From JALCOL01 sp022649665 (lineage in GTDB: Bacteria; Bacillota; Bacilli; Lactobacillales; Enterococcaceae), in assembly GCA_030372335.1 (NCBI GenBank), contig JAUDCW010000004.1: a stretch of DNA of 64,000 nucleotides; one strand, 5' to 3'. The notes under the pieces were generated by a model. That model saw only the letters and a program-made list of their open reading frames with translations. It searched no databases and was not told where the DNA came from. Position 1 is the stretch's first letter. Each line of letters opens with the position of its first letter. Of the stretch, positions 1 through 7,875 are shown one piece after another. The position numbers were made by a program, and so were the translations under genes.

Positions 1-26
1 TTCAAATTTTTCTTAATTACATTTTC

Positions 27-55
27 AAAAAACAAATTTATTCGAGAATAATTTG
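27..55 (-). terminator. Intrinsic terminator after galU
   Basis: An AT-rich imperfect inverted repeat (left arm 33-43, right arm 46-55) lies 40 bases past the galU stop. On the minus strand it is followed by a run of six T. The stem is weak in G+C, but position and T-tract fit the end of the polysaccharide operon. Confidence 0.55.
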
Positions 56-92
56 AAAAAAGGTCAAAAAATTTCAAAATATTCCTAAATTT

Positions 93-974
93 CTACTTTT
101 TCACTTCAGGAATCACAATATCTTGCAAATACTTCCGCAATCCGTCTTTGATGTCGGGATGCTTTAAGCCATATTGGATGTTTGCTTCTAGTAACCCGAG
201 CTTATCTCCAACATCATGACGTTGCCCGGTAAAAGCTCGCGCAAATACTCGTTGTGTAGTATTCAATTGATTGATCGCATCCGTTAATTGGATCTCACCA
301 CCAGCGCCTGGCGCTTGTTTAGCAAGCACTTCGAAAATTTCTGGCTTGAGTAAGTATCGTCCGATGATCGCCAAATTGCTAGGCGCTTTTGCAGGTTCAG
401 GTTTTTCTACAAATGATTTTACATTATAGAGACCAGTTGAAACTTCACCCATTGGATCAATGATTCCGTATTTATACGTATCTTTCTTTGCCACTTCCAT
501 GACGGAAAGAATCGAGGAATGTGTTTTATCATAGTCATTGATCAATTGCTTTGCAAGCGGTACTTTATCAGTCATAATATCATCGCCCAACATGACAACA
601 AATGGCTCGTTCCCAACAAAAGCTTTTGCCTGCAAAACTGCATCTCCTAAGCCACGTGGGTGCTTTTGGCGAATAAAGTGTAAATTTATATCAGTCGTTT
701 CTTCCACTAGTTTCAGAAGATCAGTTTTTCCCTTGGATTTTAAATTATATTCCAGTTCAGCGTTTGAATCAAAATGATCCTCGATTGGTCGTTTGCCTTT
801 TCCAGTCACAACTAAAATATCCTCTATTCCAGAAGCAATTGCTTCCTCTACGATAAATTGAATAACTGGTTTATCGACTATTGGCAACATTTCTTTTGCC
901 ATTGCTTTCGTTGCCGGTAAAAACCTTGTCCCCAACCCTGCTGCTGGAATAACAGCCTTGCGTACTTTTTTCAC
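93..974 (-). CDS. galU: UTP--glucose-1-phosphate uridylyltransferase
   Basis: Makes UDP-glucose from UTP and glucose-1-phosphate, the cytoplasmic precursor for capsule, teichoic-acid and glycolipid glucosylation. The 293-residue protein has the usual GalU length and opens with the nucleotidyltransferase loop AVIPAAGLGTRFLPATKA, followed by KEMLP and DKPVIQFIVEEA. GLGDAVLQAK and the metal-site region VMLGDDIM are also present. It starts with GTG, chosen because AAGGAG sits 8 bases upstream. It is the last gene of a minus-strand unit with the DUF4422 gene 18 bases upstream and a priming sugar transferase before that, so a role in surface polysaccharide supply is likely. Confidence 0.97.
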   Translation of the reverse strand: MKKVRKAVIPAAGLGTRFLPATKAMAKEMLPIVDKPVIQFIVEEAIASGIEDILVVTGKGKRPIEDHFDSNAELEYNLKSKGKTDLLKLVEETTDINLHFIRQKHPRGLGDAVLQAKAFVGNEPFVVMLGDDIMTDKVPLAKQLINDYDKTHSSILSVMEVAKKDTYKYGIIDPMGEVSTGLYNVKSFVEKPEPAKAPSNLAIIGRYLLKPEIFEVLAKQAPGAGGEIQLTDAINQLNTTQRVFARAFTGQRHDVGDKLGLLEANIQYGLKHPDIKDGLRKYLQDIVIPEVKK

Positions 975-992
975 TTGCTCTTCTCCTTATGA

Positions 993-1811
993 TTAACTTA
1001 TTATTTTCATTTTATGAAGTAAAAATTTGCTGCCTTTTTTTAACCAATTTTGTTTTTCAGTAAATTTGTATGGCAATTCTTTGTATGGATACCCGGTTGT
1101 TTCTATCCAAACGTCCAACAAGCGTTCACTGATGAATCCAAATAATCTTGATTGATACGGATCATACTTAGAAATATCTACTCGATTTTCAAGTTCAAAA
1201 AGAATTGAAAACAGCCATTCACAATAATCAGAAAATTTCTCCTGCTTCATAATCATCATATTGAACCGGTGCGACTTTTTGTATTTCATTGTACGATCAA
1301 ACGCGGTGATATACGCTGGAAACTTTTCTTTGATGATTTTTCTTGTTTCCAGCAAATCAGCGATATTGTGATTATGCTCGAAATGTGAATAAGTTGTTTC
1401 AATATAGTAGTTCCGCTTTTTTGGCAACAAAATATCCACATCCCGAAAAAGAGTTTCAAGCTCCTGCTGACCGATCACTTTTGTTTGATCAGCAGGACTC
1501 ATGAACACTCTTCGATAGTGGACAAGACCAACATATTCAGCCTCTAAATTCTTCCATGCCCAGTACATCGCTGTCAGCTCGCAAAAACTCGGATTTCGTT
1601 TTGCAATATTTTCTCCATCGTCATCACAATACGAATGCCCGAATACATTCAATATCTTTTCTTTATTCTGACCCACTAGTGTCGGCACATATAGCTTTTT
1701 ATTATTTGGCATTGACGCTTCTTTGTGCGTAACTACCATAATTTTTATGTCACTCAATCTTTTTCCGCCTATCATCGTGATTTTCTGATCTTTCATCCAA
1801 TTTTTGATCAA
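993..1811 (-). CDS. DUF4422 family protein, probable polysaccharide glycosyltransferase
   Basis: A 272-residue cytoplasmic protein of the DUF4422 family, found in capsule and exopolysaccharide clusters and regarded as glycosyltransferase-like. Visible family signatures are IKIMVVTHKE near residue 22, the ELTAMYWAWKN segment near residue 80, and VGLVHYRRVF directly after it. The start is a TTG that overlaps the TGA of the upstream sugar transferase gene; GAAGG is correctly spaced before it, while the internal ATGs lack a ribosome-binding site. The overlap implies translational coupling. The sugar it transfers cannot be read from the sequence. Confidence 0.82.
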   Translation of the reverse strand: MIKNWMKDQKITMIGGKRLSDIKIMVVTHKEASMPNNKKLYVPTLVGQNKEKILNVFGHSYCDDDGENIAKRNPSFCELTAMYWAWKNLEAEYVGLVHYRRVFMSPADQTKVIGQQELETLFRDVDILLPKKRNYYIETTYSHFEHNHNIADLLETRKIIKEKFPAYITAFDRTMKYKKSHRFNMMIMKQEKFSDYCEWLFSILFELENRVDISKYDPYQSRLFGFISERLLDVWIETTGYPYKELPYKFTEKQNWLKKGSKFLLHKMKIIS

Positions 1812-2548
1812 TACGCGCCTTCGCTTTTAAATACCTTGACCACGGTCATGAACAAAATATTTATATCGAACATGATTGAATGATTGTCTCGATATGAAAG
1901 TTCTAAATCGACACGTTCTGGATAACCGATCGAGCTGCGGCCAGATGTTTGCCACACTCCGGTGATCCCAGGTTTCATCGATAAAAACATTTCTTTCTTA
2001 TCGCCATATTCCGCTAATTCTTCATCAACAACTGGGCGTGGCCCAACCAAACTCATATCGCCCTTCAACACATTGATGAATTGCGGCAGCTCATCAATAC
2101 TCGTTTTACGCATAAAAGCGTCAATTTTCGTTACTCGTGGATCTTCGCCTTCTGGAAATTTGTAATCATTCTCAACATATGCTTTATGAAATTTTGGATG
2201 CTTTTTTAAAAATTCAACTGCATGCGGCACCATCGAGCGAAATTTATACATTGTAAATAGCTGTCCATCTTTACCAATTCTCTTTTGTGCGAAGATCGCT
2301 GGATCATGCGGATCAGAAATTTTGATAATCAGCCAAACAATCAACAAAATCGGCGAAAAAACAATCAAAGCGAACAAACTGCCAATAATATCAAAAAATC
2401 TTTTTAGTAATTGGTAGTTCGTATATAGCTCATTAATATCCGAATCAGCAGCATATCGGTCAGCCTCTCTGCCAATCAATGACTCCACCTGATTTAAATT
2501 TTTTTCTTTCGCCATTTTCCCAATCGATCTTTCTTGTAACTCCTCCAT
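1808..2548 (-). CDS. Priming sugar-phosphate transferase (bacterial sugar transferase family)
   Basis: Transfers a sugar-1-phosphate from a nucleotide sugar to undecaprenyl phosphate, the first membrane step of capsule or exopolysaccharide assembly. The 246-residue protein is the short form: a hydrophilic N-terminus, one membrane segment at about residues 50-75 (FFDIIGSLFALIVFSPILLI), then the catalytic domain. That domain carries FAQKRIGKDG, MYKFRSM, TSIDELPQFINVLKGDMSLV, GPRP and KPGITGVWQ. It lacks the four-helix N-terminal part of full WcaJ/CpsE proteins. It heads a unit with the DUF4422 gene and galU. Which sugar is used (glucose or galactose) is uncertain. Confidence 0.92.
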   Translation of the reverse strand: MEELQERSIGKMAKEKNLNQVESLIGREADRYAADSDINELYTNYQLLKRFFDIIGSLFALIVFSPILLIVWLIIKISDPHDPAIFAQKRIGKDGQLFTMYKFRSMVPHAVEFLKKHPKFHKAYVENDYKFPEGEDPRVTKIDAFMRKTSIDELPQFINVLKGDMSLVGPRPVVDEELAEYGDKKEMFLSMKPGITGVWQTSGRSSIGYPERVDLELSYRDNHSIMFDINILFMTVVKVFKSEGAY

Positions 2549-2636
2549 TTTTCAACCCACTCCTAGAGATTTAGTTAACAATAATATGAAAGCACTTCTT
2601 AAATTAAAACAATTGTAATTACTTTTGTACTTGTAT

Positions 2637-2666
2637 AGAATACCATATCTCCTGTTGTATTTTCAA
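2637..2666 (-). promoter_or_regulatory. Candidate sigma-A promoter of the sugar transferase-galU unit
   Basis: On the minus strand TTGAAA (2666-2661) and TATTCT (2642-2637) are separated by 18 bases, about 90 bases before the sugar transferase start. The rest of the 290-base AT-rich gap between the polysaccharide unit and the comK-like gene shows only an imperfect TTTTCG/CGAAAA inverted repeat at its far end. Confidence 0.4.
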
Positions 2667-2838
2667 TAGTACATGTGATTTTTCATTGTTAAAAGACTGT
2701 CACAGAGGATTGCTTTAGAATTCATCTAGTTATATTATTTTTCATTGCGTAATTTTATACTCAGTGGATTTTAATAAATCTTAAGTATTTAAGCTTTCTT
2801 TAAGGTACATGATTTTCATTTTCGTTATCGAAAACGCT

Positions 2839-3621
2839 TTACAGCCACTCGTGGATCGAGCGGTTTTCCGATAATTCTTGTTCCTGTATTTTTTCTGCAC
2901 ACATTCGAACATATACTTCAATGATCTGCTTGACGGTCAGCGAGTGGTACATTTTTTGATATTTGTCCGCATTATTCAGCGCTTTTTGCTGGAATGGCGT
3001 GATCGTTTTCGTCTCGGAGACTTGCGGGATCGCGCGCAGTTTGGACTGCCAGATATTTTGATGCAGGATCAAGTCGGTCACGCTCGCCTCGACCGCTTTA
3101 TCGAATTGCCCGCGGTAGCTCGCAGAAATCATGAGCTCGCGGCCATTCGTGAAAAGATAGCGTGTATGCTCAAGGCGCGCGACTTTCACACGCTGGATGT
3201 CATAAAGATGCGTTAAATTGACAAAAGGCACATATTCGTTCCGGCTGGCGCCTTCCAGCGGCAAAAAGCAGCTGTGCGGCGTAAAATATCCTAAACGCTC
3301 GCGGCCTTTTCCTGCGTTCAGCTTATAGAGCGGTGTCCCTTCGCGAAAAGAATCATAGAGGGTGTTCAGTGTCGTATCGAGGACCCTTTTGGAAAAATCG
3401 CAATTTTCCGCACAATATTCGCCGACCAGCTGTTTAGGCGACCCCAGACTGAGTGAATAGTGATTTGTGCCGCTATTGAGGGAAACCAAGCGGCTGTAAG
3501 CTGGGTTGATCGGCGAGGACTCAAGATACAATGTATCGGCGCCGACTTCGGTTTTCTCCCCATTGTTCAGGACATAGTACGCATTTTTGATCTGCAGAGT
3601 ATCCAATAAACTTTGCACCAT
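2839..3621 (-). CDS. comK: ComK-family competence transcription factor-like protein
   Basis: Best explained as a ComK homologue, the DNA-binding master activator of competence genes in Bacillus. I matched it by eye to B. subtilis ComK along residues ~75-190. LNTLYDSFREGT parallels the FGSSYAGRKAGT block, GYFTPHSCFLPLEGASRNEY parallels PIMVDPSNQIFLFPTLSS, and LFTNGRELMISASYRGQF parallels TFSNGKTMELPISYNSF. It is longer than Bacillus ComK (260 versus about 190 residues) with extra C-terminal sequence. Start choice is unusual: no ribosome-binding site lies just before the ATG at 3621 or the TTG at 3639. AAAGGAAG lies further upstream, with a perfect hairpin between. It diverges from a sigma-factor gene. 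Confidence 0.7.
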   Translation of the reverse strand: MVQSLLDTLQIKNAYYVLNNGEKTEVGADTLYLESSPINPAYSRLVSLNSGTNHYSLSLGSPKQLVGEYCAENCDFSKRVLDTTLNTLYDSFREGTPLYKLNAGKGRERLGYFTPHSCFLPLEGASRNEYVPFVNLTHLYDIQRVKVARLEHTRYLFTNGRELMISASYRGQFDKAVEASVTDLILHQNIWQSKLRAIPQVSETKTITPFQQKALNNADKYQKMYHSLTVKQIIEVYVRMCAEKIQEQELSENRSIHEWL

Positions 3622-3627
3622 TGTTTC

Positions 3628-3648
3628 GCGGATCAGCAAATGATCCGC
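3628..3648 (-). promoter_or_regulatory. Perfect 8-bp hairpin between the Shine-Dalgarno sequence and ATG of the comK-like gene
   Basis: GCGGATCA and TGATCCGC flank a five-base loop. On the transcript the order is AAAGGAAG, a six-base gap from AGGAAG, the hairpin (with the TTG codon in its loop region), six bases, then ATG at 3621. Folding would bring the Shine-Dalgarno sequence within about 12 bases of the ATG. It could equally be a protein-binding operator; nothing in the sequence decides. Confidence 0.5.
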
Positions 3649-3789
3649 TTTTCACTTCCTTTCTGAATTTGGTGAATATTAGCTGTTCTGTTTGGAATTG
3701 TGTTTTGCATGGAATTTTCGTTTCGTTTACCTTGGGTGAAGCTGATCAGACTAACTGCTGAAGATCTTCGGTCCAAGGAGTTTTCTTTT

Positions 3790-4287
3790 TTGAAATTTGA
3801 TTCTTTTTTAGCCAAACAGCCGCGTTTGATCCCCGGTGTTCTGAAGCACGCCCACGTTTCCGCGCGTTCCGACATGTATCAAGAGTATTCGCAGGAGCTG
3901 CTTTTGCTCCTTTGGCAGGAATTTGAAAAAACCGACGTGAGCGAGCAAAAAGTGGAAGCGTTTGCAAAAAAGATGTTTCGCTTTCTCTTGTGGCGGACCG
4001 TCGACATGCAGCGCAAGACTGCCAAGTATCAAGCGCGTCACCAGCTGATGGAAAAAGAAGAGCTGATCAGCTGTTTGGGAAGCGCCGCGGCCGCTGAATC
4101 TTCTTTCGACTTTTCTAAGTTCTGCGAACTGCTTGACGAAAAGGAGCACGCGCTTATGCTGCGCCTGCTGCACTTTCCAGAAGCAACATTGGCCGAGCAT
4201 GCCGCCTGCTTCGGCTGTTCGATCAGCAAAATCTCGCGGATGCAGAAAAATCTCGCGAAAAAACTGCGAGCAGCCTTTTCTGCATAA
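3790..4287 (+). CDS. Sigma-70 family factor of the ComX/SigH type
   Basis: A 165-residue small alternative sigma factor resembling ComX of streptococci/lactococci and SigH-like factors of lactobacilli. Residues ~5-45 (LIPGVLKHAHVSARSD then MYQEYSQELLLLLWQEF) look like the region-2 core of ComX. Residues ~115-160 (ATLAEHAACFGCSISKISRM) form a region-4 helix-turn-helix. The start is TTG at 3790, chosen because AAGGAG lies nine bases upstream and the length then matches ComX; longer in-frame starts lack a good ribosome-binding site. It is transcribed away from the comK-like gene, so the two competence-type regulators share one ~170-base control region. Whether it directs late competence genes is inference. 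Confidence 0.72.
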   Translation: MKFDSFLAKQPRLIPGVLKHAHVSARSDMYQEYSQELLLLLWQEFEKTDVSEQKVEAFAKKMFRFLLWRTVDMQRKTAKYQARHQLMEKEELISCLGSAAAAESSFDFSKFCELLDEKEHALMLRLLHFPEATLAEHAACFGCSISKISRMQKNLAKKLRAAFSA

Positions 4288-4317
4288 AAAAAGACAGTGG
4301 TCGCGCTGACCACTGTC
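4285..4317 (-). terminator. Intrinsic terminator of the YflT-like gene
   Basis: A perfect 10-bp stem (GACAGTGGTC / GACCACTGTC, 4293-4302 and 4308-4317) is followed on the minus strand by seven T. It lies 24 bases past the stop of the minus-strand stress gene and immediately after the stop of the convergent sigma gene, which it may also terminate. Confidence 0.85.
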
Positions 4318-4341
4318 GTTAACTATCGCGATTGCCGCGAG

Positions 4342-4908
4342 TTATTTCTTTTTTGGCTCTTTTGTATCGGTATCAGCATCGTCATCATTGTCGTCTTCAT
4401 CCAATTCCAACGGCTGTGTCGTGTCGGACTCCATCGGCATCGTGCATGGTTCCAAACCATTCCGCTGATCGTCCGGGATCTCACGGACATTCGTGATCGG
4501 ATCCGGTGCTAAGACGTCGTGCGGGCGGTTCATGACTTTTTGATCTTCATAGGTATTCCCCATCGCAACGGTCGAACCATCGTCGTCCAAAAGAGTATTG
4601 TCATACATTTCCTCTTCAGTTACATGCTTTTGCAGGTAATCCAAATGTTCCGGCGTCACTTTTTGCTCATCAACGGCTAAAATAATCTTCCCGGCATCCC
4701 AAGCTTTTTTCATTTTATCGTCATTGAGTTTTTCATCTGTCGGGTCATAACTGGTGACCAGTGTACAGCCCAGCGTATCAAGATCGCCATATTTTTCTTT
4801 GGTGAGCAGAATGATCTCTTCGGGCTTAACTCCTTGTTTTTGCAGCTGTTTGACTGCTTCTTCTGCAGCTTTCTTATTTTTGAAATATCCGATAACTCTC
4901 TTATTCAT
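4342..4908 (-). CDS. YflT/GSP17M-like general stress protein
   Basis: A 188-residue soluble protein with an N-terminal domain like the general stress protein 17M/YflT family. RVIGYFKNKKAAEEAVKQL is followed by a strand-helix pattern (GVKPEEIILLTKE) and DEQKVTPEHLDYLQKH. The C-terminal third is acidic and low-complexity (LELDEDDNDDDADTD) and probably disordered. The start at 4908 is preferred over 4917 because GAAGGA lies eight bases before it. The biochemical function of the family is not established. It stands alone between a bidirectional terminator and its own upstream region. Confidence 0.72.
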   Translation of the reverse strand: MNKRVIGYFKNKKAAEEAVKQLQKQGVKPEEIILLTKEKYGDLDTLGCTLVTSYDPTDEKLNDDKMKKAWDAGKIILAVDEQKVTPEHLDYLQKHVTEEEMYDNTLLDDDGSTVAMGNTYEDQKVMNRPHDVLAPDPITNVREIPDDQRNGLEPCTMPMESDTTQPLELDEDDNDDDADTDTKEPKKK

Positions 4909-5109
4909 GGTACTCATCCTTCCCGAAAAAGCTTTATAATTACTGCTACCTATATTGTTCCACAAAGGCATTTAAAAGGCAAAGAAAAGCACACGGACAA
5001 TGGCCGCTTTTTCCCCATGCAGTTAGAAATTCTTTATTTTTTCGCAACAACCCGGTGCGGATATGCTAAACTAGACAGGTATGAAACGTTAGAAAGGATG
5101 TTTATCAAA

Positions 5110-5439
5110 ATGGCTACCTCACGCGCAGCAAACCGCAAACAACTCGAGGAAAATTCACAAAAGAAAAAGTTCAATCTGCTGGTGATCTTGATCATGCTGG
5201 CGATCATCAATGTCTGCATCTTCCTCATGAATGCCGGCGTTTTCCCGCCGCTGATCTCGCTGGACGCACTTCCGTTCAATCCGCTCTATATCAATATCTT
5301 GCTGAATCTCGTCTTTGGATTATACGGGATCTATTCGATTTTCCGGCAGCGCAATTTGATCATGAGCTGGCTGTTGATCATCATCACCCTCTTGCCGCCG
5401 GTCGTGATCCTCTTCTTCTTGGGATCATTGGTCTTATAA
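5110..5439 (+). CDS. Small three-helix membrane protein, function unknown
   Basis: A 109-residue protein with a basic N-terminus (TSRAANRKQLEENSQKKK) and three hydrophobic segments, near residues 22-45, 52-75 and 83-108. I do not recognise a family. The start at 5110 uses AAAGGA about 11 bases upstream. The stop is ten bases before the GtrA gene, so it is probably the first gene of a unit with gtrA and the GT2 glycosyltransferase. That context suggests a role in membrane-linked glycosylation, but only by association. Confidence 0.7.
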   Translation: MATSRAANRKQLEENSQKKKFNLLVILIMLAIINVCIFLMNAGVFPPLISLDALPFNPLYINILLNLVFGLYGIYSIFRQRNLIMSWLLIIITLLPPVVILFFLGSLVL

Positions 5440-5448
5440 GGAGACAAG

Positions 5449-5883
5449 ATGCTGAAATTATTCCATAAATACCGCGAAGTCCTGCTGTATCTCTTTTTTG
5501 GAGCAGCAACGACGGTCGTCAACTATCTCGTCTATTTTGGTGCCTTAGATTGGTTTCATTGGGACTATCGCCCGAGCAACGTTTTAGCGTGGTTCTTATC
5601 GGTCTTGTTCGCCTTTTTCACGAATAAATTTTTCGTTTTTCAAAGCAAAACGACGACTGCCAAACATTTTTTGAAAGAAGGCCTGCTCTTCTACTGGTAC
5701 CGCGCGCTTTCCTTCGTGATCGATATGGGAATGATGATCCTGTTGATCTCAGGGATGCATTGGTCGGATTTTGCTGCGAAGACGCTGACACAGATCGTTG
5801 TGATCGCGATGAATTACTTCTTCAGCAAATTTCTGATCTTTAAAGAAAATGATCCGACGCCGCCTGTTGACCGAGACGCGTGA
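5449..5883 (+). CDS. GtrA family membrane protein
   Basis: A 144-residue integral membrane protein with four predicted helices and the GtrA-family opening EVLLYLFFGAATTVVNYLVY. The segment ending the second helix, AFFTNKFFVFQSK, and the C-terminal NYFFSKFLIFKE are also typical. GtrA proteins are thought to help flip polyprenyl-phosphate-linked sugars or take part in cell-surface glycosylation. It lies directly upstream of a GT2 bactoprenol glucosyltransferase-like gene, the classic gtrA-gtrB arrangement. The start has GGAGA seven bases upstream. Confidence 0.9.
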   Translation: MLKLFHKYREVLLYLFFGAATTVVNYLVYFGALDWFHWDYRPSNVLAWFLSVLFAFFTNKFFVFQSKTTTAKHFLKEGLLFYWYRALSFVIDMGMMILLISGMHWSDFAAKTLTQIVVIAMNYFFSKFLIFKENDPTPPVDRDA

Positions 5884-5925
5884 TCATTGAATGGAAAGGA
5901 TGTGTGCGGTCACCCGCAGCAAGCA

Positions 5926-6894
5926 ATGAAAAAATTATCGATCATCGTTCCTTGTTACAACGAAGAAGAAGCATTGCCTTATTTTCTGCCGGCCGTCGAA
6001 CAAGCTCTCGCCGGCACTCAAATGATTCCTGAATTTATTTTTATCAATGACGGCTCGAGCGACCATACGCTCGATGTCCTGAAAAAATTGTACGCCAAAT
6101 CGCCCGCGAAGATCCACTGGCTCTCCTTCTCCCGCAATTTCGGAAAAGAAGCCGCGCTTTATGCCGGCTTGCGCGAAGCGACGGGTGAGCTCATCACGGT
6201 GATGGATGCCGATCTGCAAGATCCGCCTGAATATCTGCCGAAAATGTATGATCTGATCGAAGAGGGCTATGATGTCGTCGGCACGCGCCGCACCGACCGG
6301 ACTGGCGAACCGAAGATCCGCAGCTGGTTTGCCGAACGCTTTTATCATTTGATGGATAAGATCTCCGACACCCCGATGGTCAACGGTGTCCGCGATTACC
6401 GGATGATGACGCGCCAAGTCGTCGATGCGATCCTTGAGCTGAAAGAATACAACCGCTTCTCAAAAGGCTTGTTCAGCTGGGTCGGTTTTAAAACGACGTA
6501 TCTTCCTTATAAAAATCAAGAGCGCGTCGCCGGCGAAAGTTCCTGGTCTTTCTGGTCGCTTTTCAGCTATTCGTTAGAAGCGATCATCAATTTTTCTGAT
6601 TTCCCGCTGATCCTCTCGTCCTTTCTCGGGATCCTCGCCTGTATTTTAGCGGTGATCTTCGCCGTCGTGATCATCATCCGCACGATCCTGTTTGGTGATC
6701 CGACAAGCGGCTGGCCGTCGATGGTCTGCATCATCTTGTTCGCGAGCGGGGTCCAGCTGTTTTCCCTCGGGATCGTCGGCAAGTATATCGGCAAGATCTT
6801 TTTGGAAACGAAACATCGCCCGATCTACATTGTTCGCGAAGAACAAAAGCCCGTTTCCGAAACGCAAGAAAACCACGAACCAAAATCATCATGA
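5926..6894 (+). CDS. Family 2 glycosyltransferase, GtrB / DPM1-like
   Basis: Predicted to transfer a sugar, probably glucose, from a nucleotide sugar to undecaprenyl phosphate at the inner face of the membrane. The GT-A domain starts at once (KKLSIIVPCYNEEEALPYF), with FINDGSSD and the metal-binding DADLQDPPEYL motif near residue 97. Two membrane helices follow at about residues 225-255 and 265-295. The ATG at 5926 fits the family N-terminus but has a poor ribosome-binding site. In-frame TTG 5887 and GTG 5902 are alternatives; AAAGGA lies just before the GTG. With gtrA upstream it forms a two-component lipid-linked sugar system. Confidence 0.88.
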   Translation: MKKLSIIVPCYNEEEALPYFLPAVEQALAGTQMIPEFIFINDGSSDHTLDVLKKLYAKSPAKIHWLSFSRNFGKEAALYAGLREATGELITVMDADLQDPPEYLPKMYDLIEEGYDVVGTRRTDRTGEPKIRSWFAERFYHLMDKISDTPMVNGVRDYRMMTRQVVDAILELKEYNRFSKGLFSWVGFKTTYLPYKNQERVAGESSWSFWSLFSYSLEAIINFSDFPLILSSFLGILACILAVIFAVVIIIRTILFGDPTSGWPSMVCIILFASGVQLFSLGIVGKYIGKIFLETKHRPIYIVREEQKPVSETQENHEPKSS

Positions 6895-6912
6895 TTTGGT
6901 TCGTGGTTTTTT
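6870..6912. terminator. Bidirectional intrinsic terminator, GT2 gene / EamA gene
   Basis: A long stem (AACCACGAACC paired with GGTTCGTGGTT, extended through AATCAT/ATGATT with one bulge) has T-rich tracts on both strands. It overlaps the GT2 stop codon and abuts the stop of the convergent transporter. Confidence 0.9.
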
Positions 6913-7850
6913 TACGTCTTTTGCCGGCTGGCCATTGTCTGCAGAAAAGTCGTCCCGATGATAAAGAGTGCGCCGGCGACTTCGATCGGCGTGATCTTCG
7001 TGTGCAGCAAAAGCACCGTCATGATCGTTGCTGTCAGCGGCTCAAAAGCATTCAGCATCCCGGTCGTACTCGGCGAGATGAACTGGATGCTTTTCAAATA
7101 AAGCAAATACGAAAACATCGTTCCGATCGTGATCACGAACAGGACCCCAACGATCAAACCACCAGTGATTTTTGCCGGTGCGGCCGTTTTCAGAAATGGC
7201 AGAAAAGGAACGCTGCCGATCATCATCGCCCAGCCGATCACCAGCCGCGCATCGAATGTTTTCAGCAGCTGGCGCGGCAAAAGCGTATAAGACGCGGCAC
7301 TGACACCGGCTGCAACGCCCCAGATCAAGGCGAGCGGAGCCAACGCCAAATGATCAAGCCGCCCTTGGGTGACCAAGAGAAAAGTTCCAAAAAGGCTCAT
7401 CACGATCGAGATCACATCGACCCGCCGCGGCAAGCGGCGATCGGCGATCGTCAAATACAAAAGAATAAAAAGCGGTCCGAGAAACTGCAGGATCGTTGCC
7501 GTTGAAGCATTCCCGTATTTGATCGCCATAAAATACGTCAATTGCGACGGCAGCATCCCAAAATATGCGAAGAGCACCAAACGCAGCGGGGCACGCGGCG
7601 TCTTCCAGACCACCAAGAGTTCATGCCAGCCTTTTTCAGCGAGATACCACAAAAGCAGCAAAATCCCCGCACAAACGAGGCGCATGCTGACGAGCCAGAC
7701 CGACTCGACGCCTTGTTCGCCGAAAAGGTACTGGGCGGCGGTCCCGGACAGTCCCCAAAAGATCGAGCCGATGATCGCATAAAAGATCCCCTTCGATTTG
7801 CGGTCGGCAAATAGTCGTTTTGATAAAACTGTTGGTTTCGTGTCCTGCAC
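6912..7850 (-). CDS. EamA/DMT superfamily transporter
   Basis: A 312-residue inner-membrane protein with about ten helices arranged as two EamA repeats. The first begins with FYAIIGSIFWGLSGTAAQYL and the second with ALIWGVAAGVSAASYTLLP. DMT exporters of this type move amino acids or other small metabolites; the substrate cannot be inferred. A GTG start at 7850 was chosen because AGGA lies seven bases upstream. It is 25 bases downstream of a GNAT acetyltransferase gene on the same strand, so the two are probably co-transcribed. Confidence 0.88.
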   Translation of the reverse strand: MQDTKPTVLSKRLFADRKSKGIFYAIIGSIFWGLSGTAAQYLFGEQGVESVWLVSMRLVCAGILLLLWYLAEKGWHELLVVWKTPRAPLRLVLFAYFGMLPSQLTYFMAIKYGNASTATILQFLGPLFILLYLTIADRRLPRRVDVISIVMSLFGTFLLVTQGRLDHLALAPLALIWGVAAGVSAASYTLLPRQLLKTFDARLVIGWAMMIGSVPFLPFLKTAAPAKITGGLIVGVLFVITIGTMFSYLLYLKSIQFISPSTTGMLNAFEPLTATIMTVLLLHTKITPIEVAGALFIIGTTFLQTMASRQKT

Positions 7851-7875
7851 TTTATTTTCCTGCTTTCTGCGATAA

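Noticed and set aside
2820..2841. TTTTCG-CGAAAA repeat as terminator or cre near the comK-like gene end
   Set aside because: The stem is only six bases with no T-run, and the GAAAACGCTTT stretch matches the cre consensus poorly.
3633..3967. Minus-strand open frames overlapping the 5' part of the sigma-factor gene
   Set aside because: They lack ribosome-binding sites and family signatures and lie opposite a better-supported gene and the divergent promoter region.
6891..7814. Plus-strand frames opposite the EamA transporter
   Set aside because: They are rich in Arg/Asp/Gln, as expected for the antisense of a membrane protein, and have no domain or start signal.
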